Program-made: the position numbers and the translations under genes
From: Hyphomicrobium_A sp963722495
GTDB lineage: Bacteria; Pseudomonadota; Alphaproteobacteria; Rhizobiales; Hyphomicrobiaceae
Direction: 5' to 3'
DNA length: 64,000 nt
NCBI GenBank assembly: GCA_963722495.1
Contig: CAVRND010000028.1
Span: forward strand, 248,001-312,000
Notes under the pieces: model-generated
What the model saw: the letters and a program-made list of their open reading frames with translations, nothing else
Database searches by the model: none
What the model was told of the DNA's origin: nothing
Part shown: positions 1 through 9,039 of the stretch, piece after piece
Layout of the letters: every line of letters begins with the position of its first letter
Numbering within the stretch: the stretch's first letter is position 1

Positions 1-546
1 AATCTCGCCGACCTCGACGATGTGCAATCGCTGATCGCCCGCTGCGCCGACGCGCTCGGGGCGCCGACGTGCCTCGTCAACAATGCATCGGAGTTCTTTC
101 TCGACACGATCGGATCGGTGACGCCGTCGGGCTGGGACACCCACCTCGACATCAATCTGAAGGCGCCGGTGTTTCTCGCCCAGGCGCTCTACGCCAACGT
201 GCCCGAAGGCGCCGAGGGCAACGTCATCAACATCATCGACCAGCGGGTGTGGCGGCCGACGCCGGATTTCTTCTCGTACACGATCTCCAAAGCCGGACTG
301 TGGACCGCAACGCAGACACTCGCGCAGGCCATGGCGCCGCGCGTGCGTGTCAATGCGATAGGACCCGGCCCGGTGCTACAGAGCGTGCATCAGAGCAAAG
401 CCGACTTCGCCGCCGAGACGCTGACGACCCCGCTGCAGCGGGGACCGTCTTTGCCGGAGATCGCGGCAGCGGTGCGCTTCATCCTCGCCACGCCTTCGAT
501 GACCGGGCAGATGATCGCCCTCGATGGCGGTCAGCATCTTGCCTGA
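1..546 (+). CDS. SDR-family oxidoreductase, 5'-truncated by window edge
   Basis: The frame is open from base 1 and ends at TGA 544-546, so the N-terminal cofactor (TGxxxGxG) part lies outside the window. The remaining roughly 180 residues show the SDR core: an LVNNAS segment (NNAG-like), the YTISK (YxxxK) catalytic pair, the VRVNAIGPG loop and a C-terminal DGGQ. Short-chain dehydrogenases use NAD(P)H for carbonyl or alcohol chemistry. The VNNAS plus RVNAIGPGP pattern is typical of pteridine-reductase (FolM-like) members, but that is an inference. The substrate is not known. Confidence 0.85.
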   Translation, partial: NLADLDDVQSLIARCADALGAPTCLVNNASEFFLDTIGSVTPSGWDTHLDINLKAPVFLAQALYANVPEGAEGNVINIIDQRVWRPTPDFFSYTISKAGLWTATQTLAQAMAPRVRVNAIGPGPVLQSVHQSKADFAAETLTTPLQRGPSLPEIAAAVRFILATPSMTGQMIALDGGQHLA

Positions 547-678
547 ACGAGCCTCGACGACCTCTCGCGTTTACCGCGCGGCCGGCAATGCTCACCGCCA
601 CAATTCCGCTCCGCCTCGCCCCAACTGGCGCCCTATTGGTGCGGCTTCCTCTCAAAAGCTGAGGGTCCGACAATTCGT

Positions 679-722
679 AAACCACCCATTAACGTTAAGC
701 CTTTAAGAACGTTTGGTGGTTT
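679..722. repeat. inverted repeat upstream of the first GH73-like gene
   Basis: An 8-bp perfect inverted repeat (aaaccacc at 679-686, ggtggttt at 715-722) encloses an AT-rich loop with three TTAA tetramers. It lies about 50 bp before the start at 771. It could be a weak terminator for the SDR gene or a regulator site; the sequence does not decide. Confidence 0.4.
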
Positions 723-770
723 TGTCGGGCGCTCAAACAACGAAGCGCCGCGTTACAGACGGGTGTTCTC

Positions 771-2153
771 ATGAAGCGCCTCCTCGGAGCATCTCTCGCG
801 ATCGCTCTCACCGCCATATGCAGCACGACAGTCACCGCGGCCGATCTTCCAAAGGTAAAAGTCTCCAACGATAACAAGGTGCCCGAGTGCGCCACTCCAG
901 GACGCCTAATGGCGTACCTGCAGGCGCGCAACCCAGGCGTTGATCCGCGTTTCGAAAGCGTCGCGACGCAGTACATGCGCCACGGCGAAGAGCTCGGCAT
1001 CCGCTGGGACATCGCCTTCTTCCAAATGATGCTGGAGACGGGCGGCCTTCGGTTCGGCGGCGACGTGAAGCCATCCCAGAACAATTTCGCCGGCCTCGGC
1101 GCCTCGGGCGGCGGAGCACGCGGTGAAAGCTTCACCGACGTCTCGACCGGCGTCAAAGCGCACCTGCAGCACCTTCTGATGTATGCCGGCGACCACATCG
1201 ATAACCCGGTCGCCGAACGTACCCGCAAGGTGCAGGAGTGGGGCGTCCTGACGAACTGGCAGAAATCCATCGACGGGCCGATGACCTACACCCTCGTCGC
1301 CAAGCAGTGGGCGCCGACCTCGCGCAACTACGTACGCGACGTCTCGACGATCACCGACGGATTCTACAACGAGTTCTGCAACGGCGACGATCCCAACCCG
1401 GGCCTCGTTCAGGAAGCCCGCCAGGGCCGTCAGCCAAAGACCACCACAGCCAAGGTCAAGAAGGCGAAGGCCGAGACCGAGGTCGCAGCCGTCGCCGAGC
1501 CTGCCATCGAGAAACAGCCGGCAGCAGACACGGCGCCAAAGGGCGCTGAGATCGCCAAGCAGCGCATCGAGGAAGAGCGCAAGGAGAGCCAGCCGCTGAA
1601 GGCACTTGGAGCGGGCATGCTTGGTTCGATCGGCGCGAGTGCTGCCGAGGCGAAGGCTACAACCGAAGACGCCCCGCCCGTGACGTTGCTCAACGCCAAG
1701 CCGGAAGCCGAGCAAGCAACGGCCGAGGCTGCTGCGCCGGAGACCAAAGCTCCGGCTGCCAAGCCCGACGCCAAGGCCAAGTCTAAACCGGACACCAAGG
1801 CGCTCGCCAAGGCCGAGCCGAAGACAAAGCCCGACGCAAAGGCCGAGGCCAAGGCAGAGGTGCAGACGGCTTCCATCAGCAGCGCCGCAACGCAGCTGAA
1901 AGTTCCCCCCGCCAAGGGCAACGGCAAGTGCAAGGTGTGGACCGCCAGCTACGGTGGCCAACGCGCCGTCATCATCAAGGCCAACGGCAGCGGCACGGTG
2001 AACTACACCGTGCTGGACGTGACTGAAACCAACGAAAAGCGCGAGGTCGACGCCTACATCGCTGCCTATGCCAAGGGCGGCGAGAGGCTCGCTTCGTTCC
2101 CGACGCAGACGAAGGCCCTCAACAAGGCCTTCGAGCTCTGCCCCGAGGGCTGA
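771..2153 (+). CDS. secreted glucosaminidase-like (GH73-type) protein, copy 1
   Basis: The 460-residue protein begins with a signal peptide (residues 1-24, basic start, hydrophobic core, cleavage after VTAA). Residues about 40-205 form a GH73/glucosaminidase-like domain: FFQMMLETGGL holds the likely catalytic Glu, followed by QNNFAGLGA and a dense Gly stretch. Residues 210-380 are a low-complexity Ala/Lys/Glu linker. A C-terminal module of about 75 residues (CKVWTASYGG to AFELCPEG) carries two cysteines. GH73 enzymes cleave the glycan strands of peptidoglycan. The next gene is a paralogue in the same order, separated by 101 bp, so this is a tandem duplication. Activity is inferred from the domain only. 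Confidence 0.8.
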   Translation: MKRLLGASLAIALTAICSTTVTAADLPKVKVSNDNKVPECATPGRLMAYLQARNPGVDPRFESVATQYMRHGEELGIRWDIAFFQMMLETGGLRFGGDVKPSQNNFAGLGASGGGARGESFTDVSTGVKAHLQHLLMYAGDHIDNPVAERTRKVQEWGVLTNWQKSIDGPMTYTLVAKQWAPTSRNYVRDVSTITDGFYNEFCNGDDPNPGLVQEARQGRQPKTTTAKVKKAKAETEVAAVAEPAIEKQPAADTAPKGAEIAKQRIEEERKESQPLKALGAGMLGSIGASAAEAKATTEDAPPVTLLNAKPEAEQATAEAAAPETKAPAAKPDAKAKSKPDTKALAKAEPKTKPDAKAEAKAEVQTASISSAATQLKVPPAKGNGKCKVWTASYGGQRAVIIKANGSGTVNYTVLDVTETNEKREVDAYIAAYAKGGERLASFPTQTKALNKAFELCPEG

Positions 2154-2254
2154 GCCTCGCGGGCGCGGCGGCAAGGCCGCGCCCGTCATCGGTACGCGAT
2201 AAACGACGACCGACGCGCCTCCAGCAGCCGTCTTCAGTGAGTACGTAGAGCGCC

Positions 2255-3781
2255 ATGGTGACCCCATTGACGGCGAACGGACGAGTTCCGTCTGCGAGCT
2301 TCATGCTTGCCCGCATCGCGATGGCGGCGATGATTGTCGGCGTCGTCGCGGGCGCAGCCCAAGCGGCGCCCCCAAAAATCCGCACCGACGCCGACAACCC
2401 GGTGCCGCGCTGCGTGACCCCCAAGCGCCTGATGGCCTTCATCAAGACGCGTAACTCCAATCTCGACCCGCGCTTTGCCGACATCGCCAGCTTGTACAAG
2501 CGCCATGGCGAGATCTGGCACGTGCGGTGGGACTACGCCTTCTTCCAGATGGCCGTCGAAACCAACTTCCTCACCTATCGAAAGGGCAATGGCGGCTGGG
2601 GCGACGTCGATCCCAAGCAGAACAACTTCGCCGGCCTCGGCACCACGGGCGGCGGCGTCCCCGGCGACAGCTACCCCGACGTCAACACTGGGGTGCTGGC
2701 GCAGATCCAGCACCTCGTCGTCTACTCGGGCGAACGCATCAACGAGCCGGTGGGAGCGCGCACCAAGTTGAAGCAAGACGACATCCTGGAATCGATGGCG
2801 AGCAAGAAGGGTCGCACGACATTTGCCGACCTGGCGCGCCGCTGGGCGGCCGACCGGCACTACGGCTCCTCCATCGAGTGGGTGGCGAACAATTTCCGTC
2901 AATCGTTCTGCAATGGGCCAGACCCGGTCGAGGAAGCAGAACCTACGCCAAAGAAGCCGTTGAAGCGTACGGTCGCAGTGGTCCAGAAGTTGGCGCCGGC
3001 AGCCAACCTCGGCGGCCCCGTTGCGCCGGATGTTGTGCCAGAGGTCGCGCCAGCAGCTGAAGCTGCGGCCAACCAGAAATCCGAAATCGAGGCGCCCCCC
3101 GCAGTCAAACACGCGCCGGTGCGCACGATCTGGTCGGCGGCCGACGGACCGACACAACCTGGTGCGACGAGCGCGGCAGCAGAGCCGGCGCCGAAGATTG
3201 CGGCGGCCACGACGAGTGCGGCGCCCGTTCCTACGCGCAAACCCGCCGCCGAGACTGCCGCGGTCGCCGAGCCGGTCATCACCGAGCAGATCATTCAGAC
3301 CGGCGAGGAGACGCCGCCGATAGCAGATGCGGGAAGCGCAACGCCGGCGGCAGATGCATCACCGGCTCCGGCACCGGAGAGCAAAGAGGCGCAGTCTACG
3401 GCGGCGGCCGAGCAGCCCGCAGCTGAAGCACCACGTCCGTTCGCCTTCGCAGCTGCAATGAGTACCGCTCGCCCCGCGCCGCCGAACCCCGCGCCGAAAG
3501 TCGCGACCGGCCGCGGCAACTGCCGCGTGACTACCGCCAGCTATGGCGGCAAGAAAATTCTTCTGGTGCGCTCGACGGCCGCGGCCGAAGTGCGCTTCAC
3601 GGTGCTGACCGTGCTGGAAGGCTTCGAAAAGTCGATGCTCGACAGCTACCTCAAGGCGCATGCGCCGGGCGGCTCGAGCGTCGGCGAATTCGCAAGCAAG
3701 AATGCCGCGTTTGCAAAGGCCAGAGAGCTCTGCCCGAGTGCGGCGGCCGCTCCCACTGGCGAGGGTGCAAACGCAGGCTAG
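2255..3781 (+). CDS. secreted glucosaminidase-like (GH73-type) protein, copy 2
   Basis: The 508-residue paralogue of the preceding gene keeps the same architecture. A signal-anchor or signal peptide lies at residues about 17-41 (start at 2255, or the internal ATG of MLARIAM). The glucosaminidase-like domain covers about 45-215, with FFQMAVETNFL carrying the presumed catalytic Glu and QNNFAGLGTTGGG following. A long Ala/Pro/Glu-rich linker leads to the C-terminal two-cysteine module (CRVTTASYGG to ARELCPSA). The two linkers share composition but little sequence, while both end domains are conserved. That suggests the ends are functional and the middle is a spacer in the periplasm or cell wall. 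Confidence 0.8.
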   Translation: MVTPLTANGRVPSASFMLARIAMAAMIVGVVAGAAQAAPPKIRTDADNPVPRCVTPKRLMAFIKTRNSNLDPRFADIASLYKRHGEIWHVRWDYAFFQMAVETNFLTYRKGNGGWGDVDPKQNNFAGLGTTGGGVPGDSYPDVNTGVLAQIQHLVVYSGERINEPVGARTKLKQDDILESMASKKGRTTFADLARRWAADRHYGSSIEWVANNFRQSFCNGPDPVEEAEPTPKKPLKRTVAVVQKLAPAANLGGPVAPDVVPEVAPAAEAAANQKSEIEAPPAVKHAPVRTIWSAADGPTQPGATSAAAEPAPKIAAATTSAAPVPTRKPAAETAAVAEPVITEQIIQTGEETPPIADAGSATPAADASPAPAPESKEAQSTAAAEQPAAEAPRPFAFAAAMSTARPAPPNPAPKVATGRGNCRVTTASYGGKKILLVRSTAAAEVRFTVLTVLEGFEKSMLDSYLKAHAPGGSSVGEFASKNAAFAKARELCPSAAAAPTGEGANAG

Positions 3782-3796
3782 ACGGGGACCGCCTCT

Positions 3797-3826
3797 CTCT
3801 GGTGCGCCGCCCTCGGCGCGCCAGAG
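3797..3826. terminator. strong hairpin between convergent genes
   Basis: A 13-bp stem (3797-3809 with 3814-3826, one G-T pair) and a CCCT loop sit between the stop of the GH73-like copy 2 and the end of the convergent glycosyltransferase gene. There is no T-tract, so termination efficiency is uncertain, but position and stability fit a shared terminator. Confidence 0.55.
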
Positions 3827-3857
3827 GGGGCGGCGCCGCTCAGGCAGGAAACGCGCC

Positions 3858-5003
3858 TCAGTTGCTGGCCACGGCGTCGGCGAGGTGCATGTCGTTGCCC
3901 CGCCAGCTGAATGAGTTGCCGAGCCACGCCTGCACCCACAGCACCGGCAGCATCAGATCGCGCGCCGCCCAGGCGAGCGGCGACAGCGCGGTCATGTGCC
4001 AGCCGGCGCTGCGCGCCAGGATCGCCTCGCAACCGTACCACACGGTGCCGAGCGCGAAGGCGACGCCGACACCCGACACGTCCGAAACCTCCGCCGCGCA
4101 GGCGGCCGCCAGTAGCGGGGCGCAGCTGCCCGAAAGCACCTCGGGGAGGAAAAAGATTGGGAAGGTCGCGCGGCGCAGCTTCGCCCAGCGGACCTGCCGC
4201 GACCAGATCTGCCGTGCGGTACGCTCGCCCAGCGGCTGGCCGAATGCGCGATCGACGAGGCGCACGCGCTTGCCGGCGCGACGCACGACCTTGGTCGCCG
4301 CCGCATCCTCGGCGATCTCGGCTCCCAATGCGCGAATGCCGCCGGCACGCTCCAGATCGGAGCGGCGCCACAGCATGGTCTTGCCCTGCGCGAACCCAAG
4401 ACCGACCGTGTCGGCCGCGTACTGCCAGCGTGCCTGATAGGTATTGAGGAAGGCGCACTCGACCTCGGCCCAGAACCCGTCGGGCATGCAGCCGATGGGC
4501 GGCGCGCACAAAAGTCCCGTGTCGGCGCGCCAGCCGGCGAGCAGCCGTTGCAGGTAATCGCGCGGCATCAGCACGTTGCTGTCGGCCATAACGACCCATG
4601 CGTGGCTCGCCGCGCGCCAGCCCTTGATCAGGTTGTTGAGCTTGGGGTTCGACGTCAGCGTATCGCGGCCGATCAGCAGCTTGGCGTCGATCTGTGGGTA
4701 TTCGGCGATGAGCCGGCGGATGACGCGCACGACGGGGTCATCGGCGTCATCGCAACAGAGGATCAGCTCGTAGCGTTCATAGGCGAGCTCGAAGCCCGAA
4801 CGCAGCGTGAGCTCATCGTAGGGGTCGAGCCCGCGCACCGGCCGCAAGACGCTGATCGGCGGCAGGTTGACCGGCGGGATGGCGCTGAACGATGGATCAT
4901 CGGCTCCACGGCGGGAGCGATAGATGGCGAGCGACGCGCTGGTGAAGTGCAGCAGCGTAGCGAGGCAGGCGAACAGGCCGCAGCCCCAGGCGATCTCGTT
5001 CAT
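3858..5003 (-). CDS. GT21-type glycosyltransferase (ceramide glucosyltransferase / HpnI-like)
   Basis: The 381-residue protein has an N-terminal membrane helix (about 5-25), a family-2 type glycosyltransferase domain and C-terminal hydrophobic segments (about 285-365). The GT21 signature residues are visible in order: CCDDADDP, MADSN (metal-binding Asp), EIAEDAA (catalytic Asp) and RQVRW, the (Q/R)xxRW motif. Family members move glucose or N-acetylglucosamine from a UDP-sugar to a membrane lipid such as ceramide, or bacteriohopanetetrol in the case of HpnI. No hopanoid or sphingolipid genes are neighbours, so the acceptor lipid remains open. The length is normal for the family. Confidence 0.85.
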   Translation of the reverse strand: MNEIAWGCGLFACLATLLHFTSASLAIYRSRRGADDPSFSAIPPVNLPPISVLRPVRGLDPYDELTLRSGFELAYERYELILCCDDADDPVVRVIRRLIAEYPQIDAKLLIGRDTLTSNPKLNNLIKGWRAASHAWVVMADSNVLMPRDYLQRLLAGWRADTGLLCAPPIGCMPDGFWAEVECAFLNTYQARWQYAADTVGLGFAQGKTMLWRRSDLERAGGIRALGAEIAEDAAATKVVRRAGKRVRLVDRAFGQPLGERTARQIWSRQVRWAKLRRATFPIFFLPEVLSGSCAPLLAAACAAEVSDVSGVGVAFALGTVWYGCEAILARSAGWHMTALSPLAWAARDLMLPVLWVQAWLGNSFSWRGNDMHLADAVASN

Positions 5004-5115
5004 CGGCGACCTTGCGCAACGGTTTATTGCGTAGGTTTCTCAGCGGATTCACGTGACACGTTGATGACAGCTCGCCAGGCGAGCGGCCGGATCGCCACCT
5101 TCAATCGCAGCGTGG

Positions 5116-6092
5116 TTACTCCGCCGGGGTCAGGTATTTGAGGGCGACGTTCGACAATGCGCCGCCAACGACGCACGGCACGCCCAGGTAGACCTGGCCC
5201 GTCACGCCGGCAGCGACGCAGCCCAAGGCAAACACCGTCTGTCCGGCCTGTCCCCACCAGGAGAAGTTGCGGGCATTTTCCGGGCCCTTCGTCTTCAGGT
5301 CCTCGATGGAGGCGAGCGCGTCCTTGCGGATCTGCGCCAGCTCGAACGTCTCGGCACCTTCGATGACCTCGCCGAGCGGCTTGGCCACCTCGTCCGGCTG
5401 ATGCGGGAGCGAGGTTTTGAGATAGCTCAGCAGGTCGTGGTCCTTCGAGGCGTTCTGCGCCAGGGTCCACTTCACCATGCTGCCGATGGTGAGCTTCTCG
5501 ACGTTGTTCTTCTCGCGCGACCAGGCGAGCGTGCGCACCAGGCGCTGGATGGGCTCGGAGGACCCGGTTGCGAAGTAGTAGCCCCAGTTGGCGTCGACAC
5601 CCATTGGGTTGTCGAGCGGCAGATCGCGCAGCACCGGCAGCTTGCCGTACATGTAGCGCTCGATGATCACCTTACGGGCCGGCATGCGCTCGACGAACTT
5701 GCCGAGCAAATCCTTCCAATCGGCGAGACCGGAGTAAGCGATTGCCTTGACCACGACGACCTGATCGGGCGGCGGCATCGGGAACATGTCGGTGACGAGC
5801 TTTTCGGCCGTGTCGGGATTGGAGCCGAGGACGCCGGCCATGAAGCCGATGTAGATGCCGGCCTGCTCGACCTCCTTGAACTGGCCCTGCTCGCGCATCG
5901 CCTTGAAAGCGGCTGGCAGACGCTCAGGTGTCGGGTCGTGGCGGTAGTCGTTGATCCAGGAGAGGACGATCTCCGGCCGCATGAACGGCGTCGGCTGCGG
6001 CTTCTTTTTCTTCGCAGCGTCGGCGTCGCCCATCGATCGATACCCGCGAGTGCCACGGCGGCGAGCATGAGAATGCCCAGGAACTGACGCAT
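5116..6092 (-). CDS. exported protein of unknown function (apparent frameshift in signal peptide)
   Basis: The main open frame (5116-6033, 305 residues) has no signal peptide, but directly upstream a different frame encodes MRQFLGILMLAAVALAG, a clear secretion signal starting at 6092. The two frames meet near a CGATCGAT repeat around 6030-6036, so a single-base error there is likely and the real product is about 325 residues. The body is helical with no motif I recognise. It ends with a hydrophobic Gly/Val segment that could be a membrane helix. The gene shares its direction with the GT21 gene, 112 bp away. Function unknown. Confidence 0.6.
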
Positions 6093-6254
6093 GAAATAAC
6101 CAATCCGCACGCTCACGTGCGCACCCTTCCCGGCAATTGCGGCCTTTCCCGGCTCACCCCGAGCCCGGGCGGGGACAAAAGAAAACCACGCATTGTCAAT
6201 TTGATGGCAAGCCCCCGCAGCCCCCCGAACTAAGGCCTTGGCGGGACGATAGCC

Positions 6255-7251
6255 CTAAACCGTCAAGACGATCTTGCCGATGTGAGCCCCGTCGATGCGG
6301 GCGTGCGCGGCAGACGGCCTCCCGCAGCGGAAACGTTGCATCGACGATGACCCGCACGCGTTTGTCGGCGATCAGCGGAATGACCTTCTCCTCGACGGCA
6401 CGGGCAATGCCGGCCTTCACCTCGGCCGAGCGGATGCGCAGCGTCGAGCCGGTGATGGTCAGCCGCTTCAGCATGATGCGCATCATGTCGATGGTCACCT
6501 TCGAGCCCGACTGGTAGGCGATATTGACCAGGCGGCCGTCGTCGGCGAGGGAGCGGATGTTGCGCTCCATGTAATCGGCGCCGACGATGTCGAGGATGAC
6601 ATCGACCCCGCGACCGCCAGTCTCTGCCTTAACGGCCTCGGCGAAGTCCTCGGTCTTGTAGTCGACGGCGCGCGTGGCACCGAGCTCCAGGCAGGCTTTG
6701 CACTTCTCGGCCGAGCCTGCGGTGGCGATGACCTTGGCGCCAAGGGCGGAGGCCAGCTGGATTGCGGCGACGCCGATGCCACTGGTGCCGCCGTGCATGA
6801 GAAACCACTCGCCCGGCTTCAGGCCGCCACGCTCGAACACGTTGTGCCAGACGGTGAAGAAACCCTCGGGGATGGCCGCTGCCTCGACCATGGAGATGCC
6901 TTCCGGGATCGGCAGGCAAACGCCTTCATCGGCGAGGCAGTATTCCGCGTAGCCGCCGCCGTTGACGAGGGCCATGACCTTGTCGCCCGCTTTGAAACGG
7001 TGCGCTTCGGGCCCCAGCGCGGCGATCGTGCCTGAAACCTCGAGACCGGGAATCTCTGAATGGCCCTTTGGCGCCGGATAAAGCCCCAGGCGCTGCATAA
7101 CGTCGGGGCGATTGACGCCTGCCGCGGCGACCTTGATCAACACCTGGCCGCGCTCCGGCTGCGGCACGCCCACCGTCGTCGGTTGCAGCACCTCGGGGCC
7201 GCCTTTGCCGACGACGGCGATGGCGGTCATGGTGTCGGGAAGCGCGGTCAT
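6255..7251 (-). CDS. NAD(P)H-quinone oxidoreductase, zinc-independent MDR family
   Basis: The protein starts at ATG 7251 (MTALPDTMTAI; ATG 7230 is an alternative). It shows an N-terminal GroES-like fold (GVNRPDVMQRLG, PGLEVSG), then a Rossmann domain (HGGTSGIGVAAIQLA) and the VDYKTEDF and LDIVGADY segments typical of quinone oxidoreductase / crystallin-zeta proteins. These reduce quinones with NADPH and lack the catalytic zinc. Near 6315 the frame breaks: the expected tail AAHARIDGAHIGKIVLTV is read one base out of phase and ends with TAG at 6255-6257. The gene is divergent from the DUF1192 gene. Confidence 0.85.
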
Positions 7252-7389
7252 CTTGCACCCTCGTGTGGCCTTCCCCGCCGTGATGCCCGACGCGCGCTGC
7301 CGAGACAAGCCGGGCGGCTGCCGCAGGTTGTCGGCGCCGGCGCATTGGCGCAGACTCGCTGCAGGCAGTGAACAAGCCCGGAGCTGCAC

Positions 7390-7581
7390 ATGGATTGGGA
7401 CGAGATCGCGCCGAAGAAGCCGAAAACCAACGCCGCGGTGGGCGACAGCTTGTCGGCGCTGTCCGTCGCCGAGCTCGAAGAGCGCATCGCGGATTTCGAA
7501 CGCGAGATTGAGCGTGTCAAAACTGAGCTCGAGACGAAGCGAAAGCACGAGCAAGCGGCGAGCGCGCTGTTCAAGAAGTGA
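7390..7581 (+). CDS. DUF1192 family small protein
   Basis: This is a 63-residue protein. The first third is MDWDEIAPKKPK, followed by LSALSVAELEERI and a charged helix predicted to form a coiled coil (residues 22-55). DUF1192 proteins are short, widespread in alphaproteobacteria and of unknown function. The gene is divergent from the quinone oxidoreductase, with 138 bp between the starts, and is followed by the candidate small RNA region. Confidence 0.8.
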   Translation: MDWDEIAPKKPKTNAAVGDSLSALSVAELEERIADFEREIERVKTELETKRKHEQAASALFKK

Positions 7582-7722
7582 CGCCTGTCGAGGCAGCAAC
7601 AGCTTAGTGAATGCGCATTTGTCGGCCGCGCGACCAGTTCACGATGGTGGGCCGCAAATGTGACCAGCGGCATGCTTAGCGCGCGTTATCCATTCACGCT
7701 TTATTAGGCTTGGGCCTGCTAA

Positions 7723-7820
7723 CCTCCCGTTATCCAGTCATCTGGATCCCGAGCGGCGCGGCCGCTCTGTTTGACGCCTCCCTGTTGACTTCAGAGCCGC
7801 TGCAAAGCGGCTCTTTTTTT
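7723..7820 (+). ncRNA. candidate small RNA with three hairpins and anti-SD motifs
   Basis: In the 347-bp gap between DUF1192 and rcdA three perfect hairpins follow one another: ATCCAG/CTGGAT (7732-7747), GAGCGGC/GCCGCTC (7751-7767) and AGAGCCGC/GCGGCTCT (7793-7814). The last is followed by a T-tract to 7820, an ideal intrinsic terminator. No gene ends close upstream (the DUF1192 stop is 211 bp before the terminator stem). CCTCCC occurs twice in unpaired positions, 7723-7728 and 7777-7782. Alphaproteobacterial small RNAs that block translation often expose such anti-Shine-Dalgarno stretches. The 5' end is not known; no convincing promoter was found. Expression is an inference. Confidence 0.5.
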
Positions 7821-7929
7821 GCATATCCCCAATTGTGTTCGGAACCTCATCCCGATCGTCCCGCTTTTGGTCATGTTGTTAACTATGGCTTGGCAGGATG
7901 CGTACGTGGTAATGATGAGCGGCAGGTGA

Positions 7930-8499
7930 GTGAGTGTGTCAAATCTAGTCATGAGCAATGTATCGCGTGCTGAAGCGGCCCTAGGTGCACAGAACGTCAC
8001 CGTATCGTTCGGTGAGCGCTTCCAGGCCTCCGCTCAGTTCGATGGCGTCTTCAAGCAGGGCATGGCGCTCGTCGAGCGCACCGCCGCTTATCTTGAAGGC
8101 CCCGGCCGCGTCGAGGCCAAGCGTCTCCCCGCCGCCGTCAATGTCCTCTACGCCTCGGAGAGCATGCGTCTCACGACGCGCCTGCTCGACATGGCGTCGT
8201 GGCTTCTCATTCGCCGCGCCCTCAAAGAGGGCGACATCAGCGAGAGCGAAGCGCAGAAGAAACGCAAAGGCGTGGCGCTGCAGAACCCATCGCGGTCGTC
8301 GCACGTCGGCGGCTTCGGTGAACTTCCCGAAGGGCTGCGCGGCCTCGTCGAGGAAAGCTACGCTCTGCAGGACCGCATCGTACAGCTCGATCGCGCAATG
8401 AGCATCAAGTCGGACGACGTCCGCGCCGCTTCCGAGCCGGTGCTGGCCAATCCGGTGGGCACGCAGATCGACCGGCTCCGCGTCGCCTTCGGCAGCTGA
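7930..8499 (+). CDS. rcdA: DUF1465 protein, regulator of CtrA degradation
   Basis: The 189-residue protein matches the RcdA/DUF1465 pattern: FGERFQASAQFDGVFKQGMALVERTAAYL, then SMRLTTRLLDMASWLLIRRAL and a C-terminal helix. In Caulobacter RcdA is an adaptor that delivers the master regulator CtrA to ClpXP at the cell pole. That role is family knowledge, not seen here. The start may be GTG 7930 or ATG 7951; neither has a strong ribosome site. A bidirectional terminator follows. Confidence 0.8.
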   Translation: MSVSNLVMSNVSRAEAALGAQNVTVSFGERFQASAQFDGVFKQGMALVERTAAYLEGPGRVEAKRLPAAVNVLYASESMRLTTRLLDMASWLLIRRALKEGDISESEAQKKRKGVALQNPSRSSHVGGFGELPEGLRGLVEESYALQDRIVQLDRAMSIKSDDVRAASEPVLANPVGTQIDRLRVAFGS

Positions 8500-8530
8500 G
8501 ACTTTCCCGCCATTAACTAACACCTAACGC

Positions 8531-8561
8531 AAAAAAGCCCGGCCAAAGTGCCGGGCTTTTT
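8531..8561. terminator. bidirectional intrinsic terminator between rcdA and rpmE
   Basis: The GCCCGG/CCGGGC stem is extended by an A-run on one side and a T-run on the other, with an 8-nt loop. It works for rcdA on the plus strand and rpmE on the minus strand. Confidence 0.85.
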
Positions 8562-8588
8562 CATGATCGAATGGCAGAAGATCGCGGC

Positions 8589-8813
8589 TTAGAACATGCC
8601 CTCGAACTTCTTCTTGAAGCGCGACAGGCGGCCGCCGCGGTCCATGAGGCGCTGATCGCCGCCCGTCCACGCCGGATGCGAGGTAGGGTCGATGTCGAGG
8701 TGGAGCTCGTCACCTTCCTTGCCATAGGTGGAATAGGTGATGAACTCAGTGCCGTCGGTCATCTTGACCTTGATCTGGTGGTAGTCGGGATGGAGATCGG
8801 GATCGTCTTTCAT
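8589..8813 (-). CDS. rpmE: 50S ribosomal protein L31
   Basis: The 74-residue protein begins MKDDPDLHPDYH and contains VKMTDGTEFITYSTYG, SHPAWTG and the ending RFKKKFEGMF, all typical of alphaproteobacterial L31. The cysteines of the zinc-binding form are absent, so this is a C-minus type. The open frame extends further upstream, but the ATG at 8813 gives the family's normal start. It faces rcdA across a shared terminator. Confidence 0.95.
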   Translation of the reverse strand: MKDDPDLHPDYHQIKVKMTDGTEFITYSTYGKEGDELHLDIDPTSHPAWTGGDQRLMDRGGRLSRFKKKFEGMF

Positions 8814-9039
8814 GGGTGCGCTCGCAATAGCTCGCCCTCTGGCAAAAAGCCTGTCCAGCCGGGCAAATTGGCGTTCGGAGCGGCCTCTATAGTCGAGATG
8901 CGGGGGCGGCACAAGCTTCACTCTATGGAGCCGGCGCGTCTCGATGCCACTTGGATGCCACTTGAGTGGCCCAACCCTGTCGGGCATGGTCCGTTCCGAT
9001 GACCGCCCGGCCGCATCCGGCCGATAGAAGAGCACCGTT

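Noticed and set aside
689..706. CtrA binding site (TTAA-N7-TTAA) upstream of the first glucosaminidase-like gene
   Set aside because: Three TTAA tetramers occur at 689, 695 and 703, but no pair has the 7-bp spacing of the consensus.
906..2267. 453-codon open frame on the minus strand opposite the first glucosaminidase-like gene
   Set aside because: It is antisense to a gene with clear signal peptide and domain; its Leu/Gly/Arg-rich translation has no family features and follows from high-GC codon use.
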